Part shown: one piece after another, positions 45,613 to 54,290 of the stretch | How the letters are laid out: the number at the start of each line of letters is the position of its first letter | Position numbering within the stretch: the first letter of the stretch is position 1 | Assembly (NCBI RefSeq): GCF_017939745.1 | Contig: NZ_JAGKQQ010000001.1 | Span: 4,154,001 to 4,218,000 of the forward strand | Length of the DNA stretch: 64,000 nt | Reading direction: 5' to 3' | Source: Gemmata palustris | GTDB lineage: Bacteria > Planctomycetota > Planctomycetia > Gemmatales > Gemmataceae | Notes under the pieces: generated by a model | The model's input: only the letters and a program-made list of their open reading frames with translations | Database searches by the model: none | Told to the model about the DNA's origin: nothing | Position numbers and translations under genes: made by a program

Positions 45613-48033
45613 TCACAATGGCCAGTTTTTCAGTGTGGCAGCGACTGCGGCATCGAGGCGCGCCACGAGCGCGGTCGCACCGAGGCTGCCACTCAGCGCA
45701 CGCAGGTCTTCCGACCCGGCCAGTCCGTACTGCCGCGCTACTGTGGCCGCGAGCGAATCTTTTTGCGAGTTCGAGAGCCGTTCGATCGCGGCGCGAAGTC
45801 GCGGGAGCATTACCAGGAACGGGTCCCACTCCGCCGCCTTCAGGAGATCATCGACCGCGGCGACGAGGCTCTCCGCTCCGAGCATGAGCGACGTGTGCGA
45901 TACCGCTAGCATCCCGTCGAGCAGGTCGCCCGCGGTCACCATCACTTCCACCGACGCGAGTGCGAGGCTCGCGACTTCGGCCGCGAGTGCGGTGGCTGGT
46001 AATTCGCGGATCTCGCAGAGCAATCCGAGGAACGCGCCGCGGAGGAACGGCACCGTCGAGTTCGCCGCAGCGGTTCGTGCCGCTTGTGCGAAGAGTACGC
46101 GGTCGTACCGGATCGGGTCGCGCAGCACGACCTCCGCGACGCTGATGAGGCCGTCCACCACGCCCTGCTGCTCCTCTTCCGGGACATTTGCGGCGTCGGG
46201 CAGCGCGAAGCACGCGCGGTCGTAGCACCGGGTGAGCAGGTCTTCGAGCACGCTGCGCCGGAGCCCGCGGAACACCGCGTACTGTTCGAGCCGGCCCAGG
46301 TGTCGAAGTGCAGTTGCGAGCGAGGGGAACGAGGCGTCCGTATCGATGGCGTCGCCGCAAGCGTCTTCGGCGGCTTGCACCAGATCGGGCATGTCCATAT
46401 CGACCGCTTCGAGCAGTCGCGCGCACGTTTCACCCGCGTTCGTGCCGGCCTGTGCCATCGCTTCGCGCAAGCGGTTGAGGGCCGCGGCCTCGACGGTGTC
46501 GCCGTACAGGTTCTGCTCGATCAGCGCCGGCTCGGTTTTCGGGTCCCACTTCAGGTGCCAGTCCTCACGGAACAGCGTGCCGGAAAAGTCGCCGCCCACG
46601 TTCACCATCCCGGCGAACGGCACCTTCAGGTACGACACGCGGTGCAGGAACGCCGACCGGCGCGCGGCGAGCGCGTCGCGCTTGTCGAGCTTTACTGACA
46701 TCTTCTTTTCTTTGCCCAGCACCTCGCCGAGTTCGAGATCGGAAATCTGCGTGTGGAAGTCGTTCACGATCGGCAGTCGACCGAGTTTCGATGTCACCTT
46801 GCCGATCTTGGTGCCGATCCCGGCCGTGTCCATTGCGGCGCGAAGTTTGGTCCCTTCGTCGTTTGGGTTACCCTTGCAACAGCACGTAATGAGCGCGTCA
46901 GAAATGTCGTCGAGTGTCGGGTGCGGGCGCCCCCGCAAGCGCGCGAGCATCGCGGCGTGGTGCGTGACCGAGATCGCGTCGGCGGTGGAGAGCGGGTCGC
47001 CGCCCTTGCGCATTTGGCGCAGCACCGCGATCGCGTGCTCCATCGCGATATCGCTCGGGCGCCCGGCCGCGACCAGATCGAAGCACGTCTGGTAGAACTG
47101 CGGCGCGCGGTTACCCGCCCCGTAGCCCGACATTTCGGAGATGCGGAAGTATGAATACGGCACGACGGTGGTGTACACGGTCCCGGCCGGGCACTCGGGC
47201 GGCGGGGCCTTGTCCGCGCGGTCGAGGAACAGGTGGAACCCGCCGCACACCACCATCGCGTCGGCGGGTTTCAGCTTCCGGGCCGCGAGTGTTTCGCGGA
47301 TCGTCTTCAGGAAGTGCCGCTCGCGCTCGACGGTCCCCTCGGCGTGTTCGGCCGCGTGGTCCGCGGTCGCCCGCGCGGCGCAACAGAACGTCGCCATCTC
47401 CCGGCGGTACACTTCGTAATCGTCCGCGACCGGGTTCTCGAACAGCGTGTCCCACGCCTCGTCCCAGCTCTTGAAGCCGGCCGCGTCCGCGAGGTGCTTG
47501 TAGAAACCGCTGCTCGCGATGAGCCGGTCCTCGTTCGGCGCAACGACCGGCGCCTCGCGCGGCGGTTGCCGGCCCTCGGGCGTGGGCGCGTGCTGTTCGA
47601 CGCGGGCGTAGTGCGGCAAGTCGATGAAGACGACGTCCGCCTTGATCGTCGCGGCGGTCTTCATCGCGACGTATTCGGGCGAGTACGGCGTGAGCGGGTA
47701 CCACACCGCGAACCGCGCGGGGATGTCCGGCGCCGCGCTCGCGTACCCGTTCAGCCCGAGAACGTTGTCGTCGTCGCGGTACGACGAGTAGATGGCGACC
47801 GGCGGCGCGGTGGCGGTATCAACGACGTGCGGAATGAGGTCGTTCGCCTCGAACGGCCCCTCGATGAACACGACCTTCGGTTTGCGCGCGGCGATCGCGG
47901 CCTGAACGTGGCGCGCGGTGGTCGGCGAGTGGTGCCGCACCGGGAACCAGTACAGCGGGTCGGCGAGCACGGCGTCCACGCGCTTGGCGATCTCGGTCGC
48001 GTCGAGGCCGGCATCGGTTATTTGAGAAGACAT
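45613..48033 (-). CDS. DUF5682 family protein (YehM-like)
   Basis: 806 residues. N-terminal block DPLYWFPVRHHSPTTARHVQ, then KPKVVFIEGPFEANDLI, AIYSSYRDDDN and RFAVWYPLTPYSPEYVAMKT, is the conserved start of DUF5682. The middle has VVCGGFHLFLDR and VVPYSYFRISEMSGYGAGN, and the C-terminal half is alpha-helical. No signal peptide. The family is encoded regularly between MoxR ATPase and VWA genes; E. coli YehM (about 760 residues) is the comparable protein. The biochemical role is unknown; the N-terminal Rossmann-like, His-containing blocks suggest an enzyme. ATG at 48033. Confidence 0.88.
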   Translation of the reverse strand: MSSQITDAGLDATEIAKRVDAVLADPLYWFPVRHHSPTTARHVQAAIAARKPKVVFIEGPFEANDLIPHVVDTATAPPVAIYSSYRDDDNVLGLNGYASAAPDIPARFAVWYPLTPYSPEYVAMKTAATIKADVVFIDLPHYARVEQHAPTPEGRQPPREAPVVAPNEDRLIASSGFYKHLADAAGFKSWDEAWDTLFENPVADDYEVYRREMATFCCAARATADHAAEHAEGTVERERHFLKTIRETLAARKLKPADAMVVCGGFHLFLDRADKAPPPECPAGTVYTTVVPYSYFRISEMSGYGAGNRAPQFYQTCFDLVAAGRPSDIAMEHAIAVLRQMRKGGDPLSTADAISVTHHAAMLARLRGRPHPTLDDISDALITCCCKGNPNDEGTKLRAAMDTAGIGTKIGKVTSKLGRLPIVNDFHTQISDLELGEVLGKEKKMSVKLDKRDALAARRSAFLHRVSYLKVPFAGMVNVGGDFSGTLFREDWHLKWDPKTEPALIEQNLYGDTVEAAALNRLREAMAQAGTNAGETCARLLEAVDMDMPDLVQAAEDACGDAIDTDASFPSLATALRHLGRLEQYAVFRGLRRSVLEDLLTRCYDRACFALPDAANVPEEEQQGVVDGLISVAEVVLRDPIRYDRVLFAQAARTAAANSTVPFLRGAFLGLLCEIRELPATALAAEVASLALASVEVMVTAGDLLDGMLAVSHTSLMLGAESLVAAVDDLLKAAEWDPFLVMLPRLRAAIERLSNSQKDSLAATVARQYGLAGSEDLRALSGSLGATALVARLDAAVAATLKNWPL

Positions 48034-48059
48034 GGCTCACCAGAGCGTAGAGAAGACAG

Positions 48060-48156
48060 ATTTCACCGCAGAGGGCGCAGAGAACGCGGAGAAAACCAGT
48101 GAGAACCTTGAAAAGCAGATTCACCGCAGAGGGCACAGAGGGCGCGGAGAAAACCA
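48060..48156 (+). repeat. Two direct copies of the CACCGCAGAGGG repeat
   Basis: Copies at about 48060-48097 and 48116-48156 share CAGATTTCACCGCAGAGGGC and GCGGAGAAAACC. They lie left of the GxxExxY gene, and inverted copies lie on its right side, so the gene is bracketed by inverted repeats. Confidence 0.85.
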
Positions 48157-48203
48157 AGAGAGAGTATTGAGAACGGTTCTTTTTCTCTGTGCTGCCGCGG
48201 TAA

Positions 48204-48593
48204 TCACTCCGGAAACTCGCGCACGATGCGCTTGACACCGTCTATCATCCTGGTCACGTTGAAATTCATTAGCAATCCAAGGTGTAGGCCCGTTAAACGC
48301 AGATACGTGTTCACTTGCGCTTCGTGAATCCGCTCCAACCGCTCGACCGCTTTAAGTTCCACAATCACCAAACCGTTCACGCGCAGATCGATCCGGAAGC
48401 CGCAATCCACTGAGACGCCGCGGTAGCGCACGGGCAAGGAAAGTTGGCGCTCAACCGAGTACCCCCGATCGATCAATTCATATTCCAGGCACGCTTCGTA
48501 AGCGGACTCCAGCAAGCCCGGACCGAGTTCGCGATGAACCGCGATCGCTGCCCCAATAACGGTTTCGGATATCGCATTGAGTTGCTCTTTCAC
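48204..48593 (-). CDS. GxxExxY protein
   Basis: 129 residues from a GTG with GGAG upstream. It shows the defining motif in ELGPGLLESAYEACLEYEL and a PD-(D/E)xK-like core: FRIDLRVNGLVIVELKAVER (Asp, then ExK). The C-terminus has LGLLMNFNVTRMIDGVKRIV. The family is common in planctomycetes and cyanobacteria and has a nuclease-like fold without a proven role. It interrupts the MoxR-DUF5682 gene order and is bracketed by inverted copies of a dispersed repeat, so it looks like a passenger inserted into the operon. Confidence 0.9.
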   Translation of the reverse strand: MKEQLNAISETVIGAAIAVHRELGPGLLESAYEACLEYELIDRGYSVERQLSLPVRYRGVSVDCGFRIDLRVNGLVIVELKAVERLERIHEAQVNTYLRLTGLHLGLLMNFNVTRMIDGVKRIVREFPE

Positions 48594-48611
48594 GCGCTCT
48601 CCGTTTTTGGG

Positions 48612-48690
48612 TTTTCTCTGCGCTCTCTGCGCCCTCTGCGGTGAAATCTGCTTTTTGCGTCTCTCTTGGTTTTCTCTGTGGTGAAAGCTG
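48612..48690 (-). repeat. Inverted copies of the CACCGCAGAGGG repeat
   Basis: A full inverted copy at 48612-48650 and a truncated one at about 48668-48690, opposite in direction to those at 48060-48156. They form the right border of the GxxExxY segment and end 13 bp before the MoxR gene stop. Confidence 0.82.
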
Positions 48691-48702
48691 CCTTCTCTAC
48701 GC

Positions 48703-49881
48703 TCACAACTGTTCCACGAGGGCGTCGTGGAACTCCTTCCAGCTCTTGTCCTTCGCGCCGCGCTTCTTCGCGACGACGGTCGCGTACTCCTTCAGCGCGA
48801 CCTTGTCCTCCTGGTCCTCCTTCACCACTGCGCCGACCATGTTGCGCGCGATGTCCGCCGGGCCGACTTCCCCGGCGCCGAAGAACCGCGCGTGCAGCGC
48901 CGCGTCCAGCGCGACGCCGATCGCCTCGGCCGTGGAGAGCGTGGTGCTCGGCTTCTTGATGCTCACGCCATCGCTCGTTTTGCCGTTGCGGATCTCGCGG
49001 AACACTGTTGCGAGCAGTTCGATGACGGGCGGACTGAGCTTGGCCGGCAGGTTGTAGCGCTCGAGCAGTTCCGCGGACCGCTGCTGCACGATCTTCACTT
49101 CCGTCTTCTGGTCGCCCACGATCGGGATGTACACGTAGTTGAACCGGCGCTTCAGCGCGGCCGAGAGTTCGTTCACGCCCTGGTCGCGCGTGTTCGCGGT
49201 GGCGATGATGTTGAACCCCGGCTTGGCGAACACCATCGCGTCGCCGGGGAGTTCGGGCACCGCGGTCGCCTTGTCCGAAAGAATGGACACGAGCGCGTCC
49301 TGCACGTCGGGCACGCACCGCGTCAGTTCCTCGAACCGGAGCAGCGCCCCCTTCCGCATCGCGAGCATCGCGGGCGACGGGATCAGGTTCTCCGCCGTCG
49401 GCCCTTCCGTGATGATGCGGCCGATGTTCCACGAATACTTGATGTGCTCTTCCGTGGTGCCCGCGGTGCCCTGGATCGTGAGCAGCGACGTGCCGCAAAT
49501 CGCCGCCGCGAGGTGTTCCGATAACCAGCTCTTTCCGGTGCCGGGTTCGCCCACGAGCAACAGCGCCCGTTCCGACGCGAGCGTGACGATGGAGCGCTCC
49601 ACGACGCCGTCGTCGCCGAAGAACTTCCGCGTGATCGGCACTTCGACGCTCTTGCCGTTGATCGTCGCTTTGAGGCTCTTCCCGCCGGTGACGTAAGCGA
49701 GCACCGCGCGCGGCGACAGTTTCCAGTTGGTCGGCGGCGTCTCGGTGTCGTTCTGTCGGAGCGCTTCGAGTTGGTCCGCGTACCGCTTCTCGGCGGGCTC
49801 GCGGAGCACGGTTTCGGGGCTGACCGCGCCACTATCGGCAGTGGCTTGCGGCGCGGGCGCGGCGGCGGGTTTCTTGGCCAT
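48703..49881 (-). CDS. MoxR-family AAA+ ATPase (YehL-like)
   Basis: 392 residues (E. coli YehL about 384). Walker A GEPGTGKS at 111-118, Walker B ALLRFEEL at 179-186, sensor-1 block NIIATANTRD at 224-233, and the arginine-finger region AALKRRFNYVYIPIV. The N-terminus MAKKPAAAPAPQ is Lys/Ala/Pro-rich and resembles the tails of the neighbouring pentapeptide proteins. A 20-residue beta insert (KATINGKSVEVPITRKFFGD) precedes the ATPase core. MoxR ATPases work as chaperones or assembly factors with VWA partners. ATG at 49881. It is upstream of GxxExxY, DUF5682 and VWA on the same strand. Confidence 0.94.
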   Translation of the reverse strand: MAKKPAAAPAPQATADSGAVSPETVLREPAEKRYADQLEALRQNDTETPPTNWKLSPRAVLAYVTGGKSLKATINGKSVEVPITRKFFGDDGVVERSIVTLASERALLLVGEPGTGKSWLSEHLAAAICGTSLLTIQGTAGTTEEHIKYSWNIGRIITEGPTAENLIPSPAMLAMRKGALLRFEELTRCVPDVQDALVSILSDKATAVPELPGDAMVFAKPGFNIIATANTRDQGVNELSAALKRRFNYVYIPIVGDQKTEVKIVQQRSAELLERYNLPAKLSPPVIELLATVFREIRNGKTSDGVSIKKPSTTLSTAEAIGVALDAALHARFFGAGEVGPADIARNMVGAVVKEDQEDKVALKEYATVVAKKRGAKDKSWKEFHDALVEQL

Positions 49882-49929
49882 GTGTCGTGCTGAGTTGGTG
49901 AACCCCGCACGCGAGTGCGGAGGGTGAGT

Positions 49930-49952
49930 GAACCCCGCGGGGTGCGGGGTTC
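49930..49952 (-). terminator. GC-rich hairpin after the 373-residue gene
   Basis: GAACCCCGC, a 5-base loop, then GCGGGGTTC, a perfect 9-bp stem 7 bp after the stop at 49959. A second partial AACCCCGC copy lies at 49910. There is no T-run, so this may be a processing or attenuation hairpin, or a repeat element, rather than a classical terminator. Confidence 0.35.
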
Positions 49953-49958
49953 GCCGGG

Positions 49959-51080
49959 TTACGATCGGAAGTCCATTGCCTTGAGCAGCGCGGCCTTGTT
50001 CACGTTCTCCTTCGAGATCGTGATGTAGTCCGGGCTACTGGGGAAGGTCGAGAGCGGTTGAAACACGAGCCGGCAGCGCTCGTAGTGCATCAGCCCGAAG
50101 AGCGGCGGGTTCGCGCCGCGCACCTTGCGGACCTCGTCGATGCACTTCTTGAGCGCCTTGCCCTCGGCCCCCGCGCCAATGAGTGCGTGGAGGGTGAGTG
50201 CGCCCATCGTGATCGGGTAAACGGTCTGGCCGGGTTCGTCGCCGTCCTCGGCCTTACCGATCTCGTAATCGCGGAGCACGACCTCTTCTTGCAGTTCGGT
50301 GTCGAGATCGAGCGGACCGGGAACGTGCTTCGCCAGGCGATCGAGCGCACTCTGAGGGGACCACGCGAGGAACCGGCCCCACTCGGTGAACGGCTTACCC
50401 ACTGCGATCGTACTCGTGTCGGTCAGCGATAAACGCCAGCCACCGACATCGTCACCGGAAACGGTCGCATTCGCGATGTTCAGCGTCGTGCGTTCGAGGA
50501 ACAAGAACGGCGCGAATTTTTGCTTTTGTGGCAGGTGCAAGAACCCCTCCGGCGGGATGTCCTGCCCTTTCTTGATTGGGAACACCGCGGACCAACTGAG
50601 CTTCTGGCCGGCCTTCACAGGACCGGCGTCCGCGACCACACGCAGCCGAAACTCGAACATCACGAAGGCATTTTCTGCGACCTTCTTCACCGCACCGAGG
50701 CACACGACCTCCACCGCGGGCAGCGGTTGCACGGGAGGTGCCCACGTGAGGCGGTCGTACTCCTTCTCGTCACTGGTGTCGAGGGCGTGCCCCATTCCGC
50801 GACTGAGCAGCCACGCGCGGTTGAGGAAGAACGTGAGCCGCCGGCGCGAGAAGCTCTTTTCCTGGCGCGTGAACCGGCCGAGTTCTTCCGTCGCGACGCG
50901 GAGCGTGCCCCCGAGCCGCAGGAGGCGCAGGCGCGCGGCCTCCTGCATCGCCCCGGAGAGCGTTTGGCGGGTCGCGTCGGACGCGGTGGTAAGGCCGCCG
51001 AGGAGCAGGTCTTCGACCGCGGCCGACAGTTGGTCGAGCGTGGCGCGGAGTTTCGGGCGGTCTGCGGCGGGCGGCAACAT
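49959..51080 (-). CDS. Unknown protein of the MoxR-VWA cluster
   Basis: 373 residues, no family recognised. The N-terminal ~130 residues are helical (TLDQLSAAVEDLLLGGLTTA; FSRRRLTFFLNRAWLLSRGM). The middle is beta-rich (VFEFRLRVVADAGPVKAG-like segment; FAPFLFLERTTLNIANATVS), followed by LQEEVVLRDYEIGKAEDGDE and a C-terminal domain ending LLKAMDFRS. No signal peptide or membrane helix. It starts 3 bp after the stop of the 115-residue gene and precedes the MoxR gene by 77 bp, so it is part of the same operon. It may be an adaptor or substrate of the ATPase, inferred from position. Confidence 0.82.
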   Translation of the reverse strand: MLPPAADRPKLRATLDQLSAAVEDLLLGGLTTASDATRQTLSGAMQEAARLRLLRLGGTLRVATEELGRFTRQEKSFSRRRLTFFLNRAWLLSRGMGHALDTSDEKEYDRLTWAPPVQPLPAVEVVCLGAVKKVAENAFVMFEFRLRVVADAGPVKAGQKLSWSAVFPIKKGQDIPPEGFLHLPQKQKFAPFLFLERTTLNIANATVSGDDVGGWRLSLTDTSTIAVGKPFTEWGRFLAWSPQSALDRLAKHVPGPLDLDTELQEEVVLRDYEIGKAEDGDEPGQTVYPITMGALTLHALIGAGAEGKALKKCIDEVRKVRGANPPLFGLMHYERCRLVFQPLSTFPSSPDYITISKENVNKAALLKAMDFRS

Positions 51081-51083
51081 GGG

Positions 51084-51431
51084 CTACTCGTCCCCTTCCG
51101 GTTCGGCTTCGTCGTCTCCACGCACGGCAACCGGTGGGCTAAGTGCCCCGCGCGCGACTTCGAGCGTGAGCATCCGGTCGAACAGCCGGAACGTGGTGAC
51201 CGCCCGCATCAGCGCGGGCGCCGCGGAGCGCTCGCCGGCTTGGACGGCGTCGACCAGCGTACCCAACTTCTCGGCGAGGTGCTCGGCCCCGGCGGTGCGG
51301 AACTCGTCGCGGAGCGCGGTCAATTTTGCGATGTCGGTCGGACCAGCGGCCCGCACGCCGCGCACGACGAGGTCGTCCATCGCGGCGTGGAGCCGGTCGA
51401 GCGCGTCGCGGAGTTCGGCGATCTCGTCCAC
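51084..51431 (-). CDS. Small helical protein of the MoxR-VWA cluster
   Basis: 115 residues, unrecognised. Almost wholly helical with heptad-like Leu/Ala spacing (LRDALDRLHAAMDDLVVRGV; HLAEKLGTLVDAVQAGE) and an acidic tail (DDEAEPEGDE). It begins MDEIAEL. Its stop is 3 bp before the next gene, so translation is probably coupled. It appears to be the first gene of the MoxR transcription unit. It could be a coiled-coil partner of the following 373-residue protein. Confidence 0.75.
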   Translation of the reverse strand: MDEIAELRDALDRLHAAMDDLVVRGVRAAGPTDIAKLTALRDEFRTAGAEHLAEKLGTLVDAVQAGERSAAPALMRAVTTFRLFDRMLTLEVARGALSPPVAVRGDDEAEPEGDE

Positions 51432-51489
51432 AATTGGCCTCGGTTCGGTCCTAGATTACGCCGCTAGTCCCGTTTCAGTTTCCTTGTAG

Positions 51490-51579
51490 CGAGCCGCGAC
51501 CGCAAGGGAGCGGGAGGCGCCCCCGTTTATCGTCACGGTTCCACGCACCGGAAGCCCGCTCCCTTGCGGTCGCGGCTCG
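51490..51579. repeat. 90-bp palindromic repeat, second full copy
   Basis: Arms of 25 bases at 51490-51514 and 51555-51579, perfectly complementary. The centre matches the 26081 copy closely. Confidence 0.85.
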
Positions 51580-51674
51580 TTTGGTCGCTACACGGATCTC
51601 GAAACGAGACTAATGTTGTGACTGCTCCCGGGATTTGGTTGCGAACGTCTGCCACCGAATCTCGCGAAGCAATA

Positions 51675-51769
51675 TTTGACAGGATTAACAGGATCAACCG
51701 GATCAAAACCACGTGCGTTGTCCGAATCGTGTCGATCCCGTTAATCCTGTCAAAGCTCTTCTCTCTTGT
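51675..51769. repeat. GACAGGATTAACAGGATCAA imperfect palindromic repeat
   Basis: Left part TTTGACAGGATTAACAGGAT and right part GATCCCGTTAATCCTGTCAA are inverted copies around ACGTGCGTTGTCCGAATC. A sister element is at 57056-57148, followed by the same CTTCTCTCTTG stretch. Confidence 0.8.
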
Positions 51770-51799
51770 CGGCCGGCTCACTTCGGGCGTCTTGTGCCG

Positions 51800-51834
51800 C
51801 TCACACCGGCCGGCTTACACCGGCCGTTCGCCCG
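51800..51834. repeat. ACCGGCCGG short repeat, second copy
   Basis: Matches 20258-20291 and 57264-57298. It lies 41 bp after the stop of the BRCT-pentapeptide gene. Confidence 0.7.
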
Positions 51835-51875
51835 AACCGCTGGGACCACGCGCCCCGACGCCCCGCGGTCCCAGG

Positions 51876-54278
51876 TTACATCGTGTAGAAGTCCTCGGGT
51901 ACGGTCTCGGTGGGGCGCCAGTCGATGTCGCCCGCTTCCGCGCCCTTGAACTTCAAGAAGGTCTCGCTCACCGCGTCCCGGTCAATGACGGGCTTGTGGT
52001 CCTTGCTCGCGCTGACCCAGTTGTCCGCGGTCGCGGGGTCGAGTGTGCCGGACTTTGCCAGCCCGATTACCAGTACGAGCAGGTGCTTGCACAGCGCGCC
52101 GTGGAGCCCGCCGCACGCCCTCAAGTTCTGCGTGCCGCAATAGAACTGCCCGTCCGAGGCGAGCCGGCACGAGTACGCGAGGTCCTTGTCTGACTGGCTC
52201 TTCACGACCCCAACAAGGTGCGTGTCGGTCAGGTCCGCGTAGAGCTGGTAGCGCTCCGCCTTGAGCATCGACGTTGCCTTCTGCACCCGAGCGGGTTCGA
52301 CCTTCTTTGTCAGCCCCTTGAAGAAGGCGTCGAAGTCCATGCTCCCCGGCGGTGCGGTCTTCGCCCGGCGCGGGCCGGGGCGCGGGCCTTCGCCCTTCCA
52401 GAGCACGTTTTCGGGAATTTTAAAGCCCACTGGGAAGAGTGTGTGTTCGTCGAACTGCGCGTTCTCGAACGTCGCGCCCTCCAAATGTGCCCCCGTCAAG
52501 TCGGTCCCGCAGAGCTTCGCGTTGTTCAGGTTCGCGTTCCGCAAGTTCGCGCCGACGAACGATGTTTTCTCGCACTTGCTGAACTGCAGTTCCGCGCCCG
52601 CGAGGTTCGCGTTCGTGAAGTCCGCGGAGTGCAAATCGCTGCCCCACAGTTTCGCGCCGGACAGGTTCGCGCCGCTAAACCGGCTGTCGCGGAGGTCGTC
52701 GCGGCGCGCCATGTCGAGCCCCATCAGGCGGCCCCCGCGCAGGTCGATCCCGCGCAGGTTGTAGCGCATCCGCTCGCGGAAGTCGATCGCGTGCCACGTG
52801 CTCGCGCCCTTATCGCGGAGCTGCTCCATCAGGTCGTCGCGCTGCCGGAGCGCTTCCGCCGCCTGCGCCTTCTGTTGATCGGTCAGTTCCGCGTCGGTCG
52901 CTTGGTCCGCGCCGAACGCCTCGGCCCACGCCGCGACCGCCAGCGTCCGGAGCTTGCCCCCGCGGACGGTCGGGCTCCCGCTCGCCCGCACCGTGTCGAG
53001 CCGGAGCGTCGCCTTCGGCCAGCGGTCCGCCAGGTTGAGCAACCCCTGCAAGAACGTCGGCACGGGGATCGAGTTGTAGACCTCGGCGCCATCGCGGTAG
53101 TGGCTCGCGAACGCGCGCAGCCCGTGCGGGCCCACGCGCAGGCACATCTTCGCGTGCTCGTTCCCGCCCAGGTCGGCCTCGGCAGTTGTCGTAAAACCCT
53201 TCGCGCCGGTCGTCGCCTTCGCGAACGCTTTGGCCTTCGGCCCCGCAACCCGCGCGACGGGCGGTACGAAGTTCTTGGCCTTCGAGAAATCCACCCCCTG
53301 AATCGTCGCACCGGTCAGGCCGGCGCCGGCGAAGTCCGCGCCGGCCACGTTCGCGCCGGTGAGGTCCGCGCCGCCGAGGGCCGCGTCGCGCAAATCGGCG
53401 TTGCGCAGATCCGCGCCCTTGAGCGACGATTCCCGCAGGTCGGCCCGGTGGAGTTTGGCACTTACGAACTTCGCGTCCGTGAATTGTGCCCCGTAGCCCT
53501 GAACCCGGGTCAGATCCGCTTTCGAGAAGTCGCCTTTTAGAAATTTCGATCCGGTGAAGTCCGCGTCGCTCAAGTCCGCGGAGCGGAAGTCGCAGCCTGT
53601 GAACTGGGATCGGGCGCCGCGGACCCCCGGCATGGTCGCGTCGCGAAAGTCGCACGCCTCGTAGGTCGCACCGTCCGCCCACGTTTGCTTCAGGTCCGCG
53701 CCGCGGAAGCTGCACCCCTTCACCTTGCGGAGCGTGGCCGCGTACAGTTTCGCGCGGTCGAATTTCGCCCCGTTGATGGCGTGCGTTGTCGCGAGGTCCG
53801 CGTACTCACAGTTGGTGTCGCGAAAATCCGCGCCGCTCAAAACCGCCCAACCGAGCTTCGCACCCGACAAGTGCGTACCGCGGAAGTCGCCGTTGCTCAG
53901 GTCGAAGTTACCCCCCGCCGCGTGGAGCAGAGCTTGGAAGGCGCTCCAATATTCGTAAGTCGGCTCGGTTCGCTTGACGGCGGCCACGAATTCGGCCGCA
54001 GTGGGTAACACGAACCTCGCGAGCCCGGCCACGTCGAACACCGTGACGCCCGGCACCCGCTTCTCGATCTTCGCGACGTCGCCCGGCGGCTTCCCGCCGC
54101 GTCCCTCGCCGTAAACGAGGTACTCGAACGTACCGGTCGCCGGAACGATGGTGCCACCCGCGCTCTTGACCCAAGCGTCCTTGTATTTGTCGAGCATGTA
54201 ACCGAACTTCCCGACGAACGCGACGGTCTGGCCCGCGAGCGCCCCCGCCGTTCTCGTGTTCGCGACCTTCTTCGCCAT
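51876..54278 (-). CDS. BRCT / pentapeptide-repeat / SWIM-like zinc finger protein
   Basis: 800 residues. The N-terminal BRCT-like domain (about 12-92) has AGQTVAFVGKFGYMLDKYKD, SAGGTIV and ARFVLPT. The first pentapeptide block (about 115-335) has A(D/N)(L/F)xx repeats such as GADLRNADLRDAALGGADLT. A mixed domain lies at 340-480, and the second pentapeptide block at about 500-610. The C-terminal module has a C-x9-C-x7-C-x7-C-x-H finger at about 706-734 ending CKHLLVLVIGL, and the tail DIDWRPTETVPEDFYTM. It is the largest of five paralogues. BRCT and finger domains suggest nucleic acid or phosphoprotein binding. ATG 54278. Confidence 0.88.
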   Translation of the reverse strand: MAKKVANTRTAGALAGQTVAFVGKFGYMLDKYKDAWVKSAGGTIVPATGTFEYLVYGEGRGGKPPGDVAKIEKRVPGVTVFDVAGLARFVLPTAAEFVAAVKRTEPTYEYWSAFQALLHAAGGNFDLSNGDFRGTHLSGAKLGWAVLSGADFRDTNCEYADLATTHAINGAKFDRAKLYAATLRKVKGCSFRGADLKQTWADGATYEACDFRDATMPGVRGARSQFTGCDFRSADLSDADFTGSKFLKGDFSKADLTRVQGYGAQFTDAKFVSAKLHRADLRESSLKGADLRNADLRDAALGGADLTGANVAGADFAGAGLTGATIQGVDFSKAKNFVPPVARVAGPKAKAFAKATTGAKGFTTTAEADLGGNEHAKMCLRVGPHGLRAFASHYRDGAEVYNSIPVPTFLQGLLNLADRWPKATLRLDTVRASGSPTVRGGKLRTLAVAAWAEAFGADQATDAELTDQQKAQAAEALRQRDDLMEQLRDKGASTWHAIDFRERMRYNLRGIDLRGGRLMGLDMARRDDLRDSRFSGANLSGAKLWGSDLHSADFTNANLAGAELQFSKCEKTSFVGANLRNANLNNAKLCGTDLTGAHLEGATFENAQFDEHTLFPVGFKIPENVLWKGEGPRPGPRRAKTAPPGSMDFDAFFKGLTKKVEPARVQKATSMLKAERYQLYADLTDTHLVGVVKSQSDKDLAYSCRLASDGQFYCGTQNLRACGGLHGALCKHLLVLVIGLAKSGTLDPATADNWVSASKDHKPVIDRDAVSETFLKFKGAEAGDIDWRPTETVPEDFYTM

Positions 54279-54290
54279 GTGAGATCTCGG

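Larger units (their letters stand above)
51432..51875. other. Gene-free interval made of dispersed repeats
   Basis: Between the two halves of the right-hand gene array. It contains the 90-bp palindrome (51490-51579), the GACAGGATTAACAGGATCAA repeat (51675-51769) and the ACCGGCCGG repeat (51800-51834). The remaining bases show no gene. It also must hold the promoter of the 51431 gene. Confidence 0.7.

Noticed and set aside
52218..53540. Plus-strand frame of 440 codons with repeated segments
   Set aside because: Its repeats mirror the pentapeptide repeats of the opposite-strand gene.
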